From: Myxococcales bacterium UBA5297
GTDB lineage: Bacteria; Myxococcota; Myxococcia; Myxococcales; UBA5297
Reading direction: 5' to 3'
Assembly: GCA_002408385.1 (NCBI GenBank)
Contig: DHSB01000179.1
Span: 5,242 to 17,354 of the forward strand
Length of the DNA stretch: 12,113 nucleotides
A model generated the notes under the pieces. It was not told where the DNA came from and made no database searches. It worked only from the letters and a program-made list of their open reading frames with translations. Below, in pieces: positions 6,049 through 12,113 of this stretch. The position numbers and the translations under genes were made by a program. Every line of letters begins with the position of its first letter. The stretch's first letter is position 1.

Positions 6049-7785
6049 GTGAGTCGCCCTCTCTCACTCCTCCTTTTCCTCGCCGCCACCTGCGTGCTCG
6101 CCTGCAAGCAAGAGATTCGCGCCGCTTGCGGCTACGACGGCGAAGCCTGCTGCGGGAACCGACAGTGCGAAGCGAGCCTCGCCTGCGCATCCGACGGACG
6201 GTGCAGAGCCTGTGGTGCCGAGGGTGCGGTCTGCTGCGCAGGAGAGGGATGCGGCTCAGGCCTGCGCTGCGCCGACGGGCTGTGCCGCTGCGCCGCCGAG
6301 AGTGACGCGCAGCTCTGCGCGCGGCTGGGAAAGAACTGTGGCGAGGTCTCGGGCACCGACACCTGCCGGGAACGACGGACCGTCGTTTGCGGCGCCTGCA
6401 CCCCCCCCGAGACCTGCGGCGGAGGCGACGAACCGAACGTCTGCGCCTGCGAGCCGGAGACCGACCGGCAGCTCTGCGCGCGGCTCGGCGCCGAGTGCGG
6501 CTCACTCTCCGCCACCGACAACTGCGGCGACGACCGCGGCGTCGACTGCGGCTCGTGCACCTCGCCCCTCGCCTGCGGAGTCTCGGTTCAGCCGAACGCC
6601 TGCGGCTGCCCCGAGACCGAGGCGCAGCTCTGCGAGCGACTGGACAAGGAGTGCGGCGAGCTCACCGACTTCGACTCCTGCGGCATCGAGCGCTCGGTCT
6701 CCTGCGGCGGCTGTGCCGAGCCGCTCGAGTGCGGGGCTCGGGGCTTCGCCAATCTGTGCCGATGCCCAGAGACCGATGCCGAGATCTGCGAGCGACGCGG
6801 CGCCCAGTGCGGCCCGGTCGCCACCCTGGACGTCTGTGGCAAGCCGCGAAGCGTGGACTGCGGCGACTGCGCCGACTTTTTGGCGTGCGGCGGCTCGGGG
6901 ACCGCCAACCGCTGCGAGGTCGGTTGGGCCCTCGTCTCCACGCCGATCACGGAGAACCTGAGCGGCATATGGGGCTCGGCGAGCGAAGACGTCTGGGCAA
7001 CCACCGACCAGGGCTCGCTCTGGCACTTGCAAGGCACCGCTTGGTCGCTCGAGCACACCGTCGCCGGCGCCGCGTTCCTGGACATCGGCGGCTCCTCCAC
7101 CGCCGACGTCTGGGTCGTCGGCCATGCCAGCGAGCGGCTCGACGGCATCGTCGTCCATTGGGACGGCTCGACATGGTCGACAGCGACGCCGCCCTTCGAG
7201 GTGAGCAACCTGAGAAGCGTCTGGGTCCACTCGCCGCAAGAGGTCTGGGCCGTCGGGGGCGTCAGTGAAGGGCTCGCGATTCGCTGGAACGGCTCGGCCT
7301 GGAGCGCTCTGACGCTGCCGCCGAACACCAAGAGTCTGCTCGGCGTGTGGGGCATGCACGCAGACGACGTCTGGGCCGTCGGCAACGAGCGCACCCTGCT
7401 GCACTGGGACGGGCTGACCTGGGTCCGCCATCAGATGCCGCCGACCGAGCTTGCGATCGAGCACCTCGACGGCGTCTGGGGCAGCGCGTCGGACGACGTC
7501 TGGGCGGTCGGCTCGATGGGCCTCATCCTCCACTGGGACGGCAGCTCGTGGATGCTCATGACGAGCCCTTCGCTGCAGTGGCTCACGGCGGTCCGGGGAG
7601 CCTCGGCGCAAGACGTCTGGGCGGTCGGCAGCTACGGGACCGTGCTCAGACGGCAGGGCGGCGGAGCTTGGACGGTTCAGCCGACCGCCACCGAAGACAC
7701 GGTCCTCCAAGGCGTCTGGGGCGCCAGCGTCAACGACGTCTGGGCCGTCGGCACCGAAGGGGTCATCATGCGCCGCCTCGAATAG
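6049..7785 (+). CDS. Cysteine-rich lipoprotein with predicted seven-bladed propeller (paralog A)
   Basis: A 578-residue predicted secreted lipoprotein of unknown function. The signal peptide MSRPLSLLLFLAATCVLAC ends in a VLAC lipobox with C19 as lipidation site and Lys at +2. Residues 27-81 hold two short CG..G..CC modules, followed by four roughly 52-residue units (82-134, 135-187, 188-239, 240-291), each with an LC.....CG...C...CG.C....CG....N.C pattern. There are 44 cysteines between 27 and 289. Residues 292-578 have none and contain seven repeats of the form VWGS..DDVWAVG...ILHWDGSSW, interpreted as a seven-bladed beta-propeller. The GTG at 6049 is chosen because the signal peptide begins there, CGGAG precedes it, and paralog B starts at the equivalent residue. 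B follows after 24 nt. Similar proteins are, to my knowledge, common and uncharacterised in Myxococcota. A surface or adhesive role is inference. Confidence 0.85.
   Translation: MSRPLSLLLFLAATCVLACKQEIRAACGYDGEACCGNRQCEASLACASDGRCRACGAEGAVCCAGEGCGSGLRCADGLCRCAAESDAQLCARLGKNCGEVSGTDTCRERRTVVCGACTPPETCGGGDEPNVCACEPETDRQLCARLGAECGSLSATDNCGDDRGVDCGSCTSPLACGVSVQPNACGCPETEAQLCERLDKECGELTDFDSCGIERSVSCGGCAEPLECGARGFANLCRCPETDAEICERRGAQCGPVATLDVCGKPRSVDCGDCADFLACGGSGTANRCEVGWALVSTPITENLSGIWGSASEDVWATTDQGSLWHLQGTAWSLEHTVAGAAFLDIGGSSTADVWVVGHASERLDGIVVHWDGSTWSTATPPFEVSNLRSVWVHSPQEVWAVGGVSEGLAIRWNGSAWSALTLPPNTKSLLGVWGMHADDVWAVGNERTLLHWDGLTWVRHQMPPTELAIEHLDGVWGSASDDVWAVGSMGLILHWDGSSWMLMTSPSLQWLTAVRGASAQDVWAVGSYGTVLRRQGGGAWTVQPTATEDTVLQGVWGASVNDVWAVGTEGVIMRRLE
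6292..6921 (+). repeat. Four tandem cysteine-rich units in paralog A
   Basis: Four in-frame units of 52-53 residues, at 6292-6450, 6451-6609, 6610-6765 and 6766-6921. Each opens with E.D/E..LC.R and ends with CG.C...L.CG....N.C. Seven or eight cysteines per unit at fixed spacing suggest repeated disulfide knots forming an extended stalk. Confidence 0.8.
6922..7782 (+). repeat. Seven WGS/DVWAVG repeats in paralog A
   Basis: Seven repeats of about 37-45 residues, with DVW (or EVW) cores at protein residues 314, 353, 398, 440, 483, 522 and 563. Repeat seven stops after its inner strands, while the missing W....P outer strand appears before repeat one (GWALVSTP, 292-299). This is the usual way propellers close. 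Confidence 0.8.
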
Positions 7786-7809
7786 GCGCCCATCGTTCGG
7801 AGGAGCGCC

Positions 7810-9525
7810 ATGCGCCCTGTCCTTTCGCTCAGCTCGTTCGCTTTGCTCATCCTCCTGTGCGCCTGCCCCCAGGAGCTCGAGCGCGCCTGCGGAGCCTCGG
7901 ACCAGCGATGTTGCGAGGGCGAGGCCTGCAACTCGGGCCTGGAGTGCGCCGCGGACAAGCTCTGCCGCGCCTGCGGGGGACCCGACGAGCCCTGCTGCGG
8001 CGGCCTGTGCTCTGGGGGCCTGAGCTGCGAAGCCGGCCTCTGCCGATGCGTCGGCGAGAGCGATGAGCAGCTCTGCGCCGCCCTCGGCAAGGACTGCGGT
8101 GAGGTGGAGACGACCGACGGCTGCGGGACTGAGCGCAGGCTCGACTGCGGCGGCTGCAGCCAGCCGATGACCTGCGGCGGCGGCGGGACGGCCAACGTCT
8201 GCGGCTCGAAGAGCTGCGTTTCCGAGCTGGACGCCGAGCTCTGCAGTCGGATAGGCGCCGACTGCGAGGAGGCGACGAGCTTCGACAACTGCGACCGCAG
8301 CCGAACGGTGGATTGCGGCGAGTGCGAGGCTCCGCTCGTCTGCGGCGCGCGCGCGGCGAACGTCTGCGGGTGCCCGGAGACCGATGGCGAGCTGTGCGCG
8401 CGCCTGCGGCTCGATTGCGGCGAGGTGTCGGCGAGCGACGCCTGCGGCCTGCCGCGCACGGTCGCCTCCTGCGGCGAGTGCGCCTCTCCGCTCGTCTGCG
8501 GCGGCTCGGGCTGGCCCAACCTCTGCGCCTGCGACCAGACCGACGCCGAGCTCTGCGCCCAGTACGAGATCGAGTGCGGCCAGCTCGACCTCGAGGACCG
8601 CTGCGGCAGGTGGCGCACGGTCACCTGCGCCGGATGCGCCGAGCCGCTCGTCTGCGAAGGCAGCGGCACGCCGAACACCTGCGAGCCGGGCTGGCAGCAG
8701 TTCGCGACCCCGACGACGGCCAGCCTCAGGGCGGTCTGGGGCAGCTCGGCAGACGATGTCTGGGTCGCGGGCTGGCAGGTCATCCTGCACTGGGACGGGT
8801 CCGAATGGACCGAGTCACTCGAGGTGCCGATGACGGAGATGACCGGCCTGTGGGGCAGCGCGTCGAACGACGTCTGGGCAGTCGGGTACGGGATCTTCGA
8901 CCTGGCGACCGTGCTCCTGCATTGGGACGGCAGCCGCTGGTCATGGGCCGAGGCGCCCTCGGGCCTGCCCATCAGTGGGGTCTGGGGCTCGTCCTCGACG
9001 GATGTCTGGGCGGTCGGCGGCGAGTTTCCAAACGCGGCATTGCTGCATTGGAACGGCGATTCGTGGTCCGTGCGCACCGCCCCGGCGGAAGCGAGCTCCC
9101 TGATTGCTGTGTGGGGAAGCGGCCCCACCGACGTCTGGGCGGTCGGCAACTTCGGGACCATCCTCCACTGGAACGGCAACTCCTGGGCGTCGGTCGCGAA
9201 CCCGGCGGAATTGGACATCTTCGGGATCTGGGGCAGCGCTTCCGACGACGTCTGGGCGGTCGGCCTTACGGGCATTCTGCTCCATTGGAGCGGCAGCTCC
9301 TGGAGCTCGGTACGCAGCACCTCGAATCTGAAAGCAGTCTGGACGGCCTCGGCCGACGACGCCTGGGCCGTGGGCAGCGGAGGGGAGATCGCCCACTGGA
9401 ATGGCGCGCTCTGGATGGACGCGAAGAGCCCGACGACCGAATCGCTCGAGGCGCTGTGGGGGTTCTCCGCGAACGATGTCTGGGCCGTCGGGAACCGGGG
9501 TGTGGTCCTGCGCAGGCGCTACTAG
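7810..9525 (+). CDS. Cysteine-rich lipoprotein with predicted seven-bladed propeller (paralog B)
   Basis: A 571-residue paralog of the preceding gene with the same architecture. The signal peptide MRPVLSLSSFALLILLCAC ends at C19, here with Pro at +2. Two CG...CC modules (27-80) and four cysteine-rich units (about 81-136, 137-188, 189-241, 242-293) follow, then a cysteine-free region of seven WGS...DVWAVG repeats (294-571). The cysteine count from residue 27 to 291 is again exactly 44. Unit one has an extra GSKSC insertion and unit two a short deletion relative to A, but cysteine number is preserved. GGAGGAG lies just upstream of the ATG, in the 24-nt gap after A, so the two are probably one transcript. 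Back-to-back hairpins follow the stop. No function can be assigned; extracellular display by lipid anchor is predicted. Confidence 0.87.
   Translation: MRPVLSLSSFALLILLCACPQELERACGASDQRCCEGEACNSGLECAADKLCRACGGPDEPCCGGLCSGGLSCEAGLCRCVGESDEQLCAALGKDCGEVETTDGCGTERRLDCGGCSQPMTCGGGGTANVCGSKSCVSELDAELCSRIGADCEEATSFDNCDRSRTVDCGECEAPLVCGARAANVCGCPETDGELCARLRLDCGEVSASDACGLPRTVASCGECASPLVCGGSGWPNLCACDQTDAELCAQYEIECGQLDLEDRCGRWRTVTCAGCAEPLVCEGSGTPNTCEPGWQQFATPTTASLRAVWGSSADDVWVAGWQVILHWDGSEWTESLEVPMTEMTGLWGSASNDVWAVGYGIFDLATVLLHWDGSRWSWAEAPSGLPISGVWGSSSTDVWAVGGEFPNAALLHWNGDSWSVRTAPAEASSLIAVWGSGPTDVWAVGNFGTILHWNGNSWASVANPAELDIFGIWGSASDDVWAVGLTGILLHWSGSSWSSVRSTSNLKAVWTASADDAWAVGSGGEIAHWNGALWMDAKSPTTESLEALWGFSANDVWAVGNRGVVLRRRY
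8050..8688 (+). repeat. Four tandem cysteine-rich units in paralog B
   Basis: Four in-frame units equivalent to those of paralog A, beginning at ESDEQLC, ELDAELC, ETDGELC and QTDAELC. Units within B resemble those in A position by position, suggesting the array existed before the gene duplicated. Confidence 0.8.
8689..9522 (+). repeat. Seven WGS/DVWAVG repeats in paralog B
   Basis: Seven repeats with DVW or DAW cores near protein residues 316, 354, 398, 441, 480, 517 and 556. As in A, the lone outer strand GWQQFATP (294-301) precedes repeat one and would complete blade seven. At DNA level the gacgtctgggcggtcggc block recurs almost unchanged. Confidence 0.8.
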
Positions 9526-9541
9526 ACGTCTGCAATCGCCG

Positions 9542-9584
9542 GCTGCAACGCGGTTGCGGCGGAGCCTCGCTCGGAAGCGGCTCC
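9542..9584 (+). terminator. Two back-to-back hairpins after the lipoprotein pair
   Basis: Hairpin one pairs GCTGCAAC (9542-9549) with GTTGCGGC (9553-9560) around GCG, with one G-T wobble. Hairpin two pairs GGAGCC + GCT (9561-9571, two bases bulged) with AGC + GGCTCC (9576-9584) around CGGA. They start 16 nt after the paralog B stop. There is no T-tract, so termination or 3'-end protection is inferred from position. Confidence 0.42.
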
Positions 9585-9663
9585 GGAAGGCGGTCGGTCG
9601 CCCCGACGCCCACGCCCGCGCCTTTCTTGCGGGCCTCCGCGGCGCGCCGCTATCGTGCCGGCC

Positions 9664-11961
9664 ATGAGCTCGGCCGACGTACAGCGCTCCCCGCGACGCC
9701 TCCGGATCGCGAGGCGTGCGCTCGGCGCGCTGGCCGTGCTCGGCGCCGCCGCGTGGGCCTATCGCCCGGTCCTCTCCGGCGAAGCGCTCGCGGGCCGGGA
9801 CATCTTCCGGCTCTTCATCCCGGACGCCGCCTTCCTCGCCGAGTGTCTGAGCAACGGCGAGCTGCCGCTGTGGAACCCGTATCTCTGGCTCGGCCATCCG
9901 TTCGCCGCGACCGTCCAGGCCCAGGCCTTCTATCCGCCGCGGGTGCTCGCCGTCCTCGTCTTCGGTCCGGTCTGGGCGATCACCGTCGAGCACCTGCTCC
10001 ACGTCGCGCTGGCCGTCGCGGGGACCGCCGCGGTCGGGCGCCGGCTCGGCGGCTCGCGGCTCGGGAGCCTGCTCGCGGGCTCGGCCTTCGGGCTGAGCGT
10101 GATGTACGCCTACCTCGGCAACGAGCAGAACATGGCCAACGCGCTCGCCTGGACCGGGCCGCTGCTCGCCGCGGTGCTCGACCTGCGCCGCGGGCCGCGC
10201 CCCTCGGCCCTGCTCCTGCTCGCGGCGAGCGCGGGAGCATCGGCGTTGTGCGGCTCGCCGGAGATCCTGCTCGCCCAGGGCATCGCCGCGCTACTCGTCT
10301 CCGTCTGGAGCCGCAAGCCGCGCCCGAAACCCGTCGCGGGCACGGCGCTCGGATTGGCTTGGGGCGCCGCGCTCGCGGCCATCGCGCTGGTCCCCGCGGC
10401 CGAGCTCGCGGGGCAGGTCGAGCAGCCTCCTGCGGACGCGGCGCTCGCGTGGTCGGCGAGTCTGCCGGACCTCGCGACGCTCGTCTCCGGGGCAAACCCC
10501 GCGCCGCCCGATGCGCAGGCGCAGCGGCTCGTCATCACCCTGCACCTCGGCGGCCTGTTCTGCGCGTTGACCGCGCTCGCGCTCGCCGGTCGTGCGCGGC
10601 GCCGGCGCGCCCTGCCCTTCGCCGTCGCCGGTCTGCTGCTCGCGCTGCTGTCGCTCGGCGCCAACTTCGCGCCCTCGTCCTTCGCGCTCGGGCTCTTCCC
10701 CTTCCGGCTCTTCCGCTTCCCGGTGAAGTACCTCGTCGCCGCGACGGCGGTGCTGGCTCCGCTCGCGGCGCTCGGCTTCGATCAGCTCGTCGCCTGGGCG
10801 CGCCGCAGGCCCCGCTGGCTGAGACCCGCGGGCGTCGGGCTCTTCGCGGCCTCGCTCGTCGCCGCGGCGCGCATCGCTTCCACAGGCGGACAGGCCGGGC
10901 TGGGCGCGCTGCTCGCGGCGGTCCTCGTCGGCCTGGCGGGCTTGCTCCTCGGGTTCCTTCCCGGCCGACCCCGGGCGCGGGCGCAGGCCGCGCGGGCCGT
11001 CCTCGTCGGGCTGACGGCGCTCGAGGTGCTCCTCGCGCACAACCTCTTCGGCCGGCCGCTCTACGCGACCGCCGAGGCGCTCTCGACCCCCTCGCGCCTC
11101 GCCGAGCTGATGCGCGCCGAGCCGTGGACCCGCTTCAGCCGCGGCTCCGAGCACCGCGACGAGGCCGAGGCGCTCACCGAATCGGCCTCGCAGCGCGAGC
11201 AGCTCAAGCGCTACGTGCGCCTGAGCCGCGAGGCGTTCGTCGGCAACCGGCATGTCGAAGAGCGGCTCTCGAGCATCGAAGGCGAGGGGCCGCGCGCGCC
11301 GCGCCGGCTCGCGTCGGTGCTCGCCGACGACGAGCGCGCCCTATTCGACTTCGCCTCGGTCGCCTGGTACGTGCGCCGCGGCGAGGCGCCCTTCTCCGGC
11401 CTCGAGCGCGCCGGCGGCGACGACGATGATGCCGACGAGGCGCTCTTCCGGATCCCCAACCTCTATCGCAGCCGCACGGCCTTCCCGCGCGCGTTGGTCG
11501 TTCACCGAGCCGTCGCCGCGTCGGAGGCCGAGGCGCGCGCGGCGCTGCTCGATCCGAGCCGTCCCCTGCGCGAATACGCCTTCCTCGAGCTCGATCCGGG
11601 CGAGCCCCTGCCCTCTCTCACCGACTGCGCGGGTTCGACCGCCAGCATCGAAGAGGCCATGGCGAACAGGATGGTCGTCGACGTCGAGGCCTGCGGCGAC
11701 GGCGTGCTCGTGGTGAGCGACTCCTGGTTCCCCGGATGGCAAGCCCGGGTCGACAGCGCGCCCGCCCCGCTCTATCGCGCCGACTATCTCGCCCGCGCCG
11801 TTCCAGTCTCCGCGGGCCAGCATCGCGTCGAGCTGGTCTACCGTCCCAGGTCGTTCGTCGCGGGCGCGGCGATCACCTCGGTCGCGCTGTTCGTGATGGG
11901 CGGCCTGGCGTTCGCCGGACGGCGCCGGAGCCGCTCGAGCTCGTCGATGAACCCCCGCTGA
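9664..11961 (+). CDS. YfhO-family polytopic membrane protein
   Basis: A 765-residue integral membrane protein resembling the YfhO family, large GT-C-like proteins some of which are thought to help add sugars to surface polymers. The N-terminal region has the family hallmark: a first helix (17-35), then GRDIFRLFIPD (44-54) and NGELPLWNPYLWLGHPF (64-80) ahead of QAFYPP. Many hydrophobic helices follow to about residue 460. A soluble region with an acidic GGDDDDADE patch (584-592) leads to the C-terminal motif LVVSDSWFPGWQARVD (682-697), and RAVPVSAGQHRVELVYRP (711-728) precedes a last helix (731-751) and an Arg/Ser tail. ATG 9664 is preferred; a GTG three codons earlier is possible, and neither has a clear Shine-Dalgarno. 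It follows the lipoprotein pair after 138 nt and two hairpins, so it may have its own promoter. The substrate is unknown. Confidence 0.8.
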   Translation: MSSADVQRSPRRLRIARRALGALAVLGAAAWAYRPVLSGEALAGRDIFRLFIPDAAFLAECLSNGELPLWNPYLWLGHPFAATVQAQAFYPPRVLAVLVFGPVWAITVEHLLHVALAVAGTAAVGRRLGGSRLGSLLAGSAFGLSVMYAYLGNEQNMANALAWTGPLLAAVLDLRRGPRPSALLLLAASAGASALCGSPEILLAQGIAALLVSVWSRKPRPKPVAGTALGLAWGAALAAIALVPAAELAGQVEQPPADAALAWSASLPDLATLVSGANPAPPDAQAQRLVITLHLGGLFCALTALALAGRARRRRALPFAVAGLLLALLSLGANFAPSSFALGLFPFRLFRFPVKYLVAATAVLAPLAALGFDQLVAWARRRPRWLRPAGVGLFAASLVAAARIASTGGQAGLGALLAAVLVGLAGLLLGFLPGRPRARAQAARAVLVGLTALEVLLAHNLFGRPLYATAEALSTPSRLAELMRAEPWTRFSRGSEHRDEAEALTESASQREQLKRYVRLSREAFVGNRHVEERLSSIEGEGPRAPRRLASVLADDERALFDFASVAWYVRRGEAPFSGLERAGGDDDDADEALFRIPNLYRSRTAFPRALVVHRAVAASEAEARAALLDPSRPLREYAFLELDPGEPLPSLTDCAGSTASIEEAMANRMVVDVEACGDGVLVVSDSWFPGWQARVDSAPAPLYRADYLARAVPVSAGQHRVELVYRPRSFVAGAAITSVALFVMGGLAFAGRRRSRSSSSMNPR

Positions 11962-11970
11962 TACAGATGC

Positions 11971-12075
11971 AAGGGCTCGCGGGACAAGCCGAAGGGCTCG
12001 CGGGACAAGCCGAAGGGCTCGCGGGACATGCCGAAGGGCTCGCGGGACATGCCGAAGGGCAGCGGGGACATGCAT
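11971..12075. repeat. Tandem 21-bp repeat, five copies
   Basis: Direct head-to-tail copies at 11971-11991, 11992-12012, 12013-12033, 12034-12054 and 12055-12075. The unit begins aagggctcgcgggac and ends aagccg. Copies 1 and 2 are identical. Copies 3 and 4 share one A-to-T change (aag to atg), and copy 5 is degenerate. The array starts 9 bp after the YfhO-like gene stop. A 21-bp period keeps every reading frame open, giving a seven-residue repeat in several frames, so apparent short ORFs here carry little weight. Confidence 0.9.
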
Positions 12076-12113
12076 CACCGCGGATGAGACGTCCCGGACG
12101 CGATTTCCGGATG

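Noticed and set aside
4262..6052. A 596-codon + strand frame over the ABM/ADH operon
   Set aside because: Out of frame with two recognisable enzymes and almost entirely Arg, Ala, Gly and Pro.
6502..8790. A 762-codon minus-strand open frame opposite both lipoproteins
   Set aside because: An Ala/Arg/Asp-rich antisense shadow; its periodicity mirrors the repeats on the other strand.
7677..9320. A minus-strand frame with repeated PTAQTS motifs
   Set aside because: The motif is simply the reverse-strand reading of the DVWAVG codons; no start signal or family match.
8313..11429. A 1038-codon + strand open frame across paralog B and the YfhO-like gene
   Set aside because: It is an Arg-rich out-of-frame reading of two well-supported genes, crosses the intergenic hairpins, and has no recognisable domain. 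Long empty frames are expected at this GC content.
11838..12071. A 77-codon minus-strand ORF with MSREPFG heptads
   Set aside because: Created by the 21-bp tandem repeat and running antisense into the YfhO-like gene; no Shine-Dalgarno or homology.
11971..12075. CRISPR array
   Set aside because: The 21-bp units are directly abutting, with no unique spacers and no cas genes.

Overview
The window is very GC-rich (judged by eye), with strongly G/C-ending codons, tightly packed genes, lipoproteins with cysteine-rich arrays joined to WGS/DVWAVG-type repeats, and a large YfhO-type membrane protein. Together these suggest a Myxococcota-like (former deltaproteobacterial) genome, but no rRNA or other taxonomic marker is present, so this is inference.

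Layout. (1) 1-1241, + strand: the 3' end of a nicotinate phosphoribosyltransferase (pncB) overlaps by ATGA with a divergent PRPP synthetase (prs). This looks like an NAD-salvage operon in which one enzyme makes the PRPP the other consumes. (2) 1242-1543: about 300 bp without a gene. It holds two copies of a roughly 97-bp repeat with hairpin-forming GAAGTCGAGG/CCTCGACTTC arms, between convergent genes. (3) 1544-3121, - strand: a multi-pass membrane HAMP/class III nucleotidyl cyclase with the Lys/Thr signature of class IIIb adenylyl cyclases. (4) 3122-3464: a divergent control region ending in an imperfect palindrome, then a Phd/VapBC-type toxin-antitoxin pair (3465-4216) with a 4-base overlap. 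(5) 4332-5885: a candidate sigma70-type promoter, an LsrG/YgiN-like ABM-fold protein, and an iron-type alcohol dehydrogenase 9 nt later, a likely two-gene operon. (6) 6049-9525: two tandem paralogous lipoproteins 24 nt apart. Each has an N-terminal cysteine-rich region with exactly 44 cysteines and a cysteine-free C-terminal region of seven WGS...DVWAVG repeats, which I interpret as a seven-bladed beta-propeller. Two back-to-back hairpins follow. (7) 9664-11961: a YfhO-like polytopic membrane protein. (8) 11971-12075: five tandem copies of a 21-bp repeat, then the window end.

How the genes relate. Regions 1 and 5 are small metabolic operons, region 3 is a second-messenger generator, and region 4 is a self-contained toxin-antitoxin module. 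The most unusual part is the lipoprotein pair: two secreted, lipid-anchored proteins with matched disulfide-rich stalks and propeller heads, probably co-expressed. The YfhO-like protein beside them belongs to a family linked in some bacteria to lipid-linked sugar transfer, so a cell-surface role for the 6-11.9 kb stretch is plausible but unproven. No CRISPR array, tRNA, rRNA, insertion sequence or prophage gene was seen.
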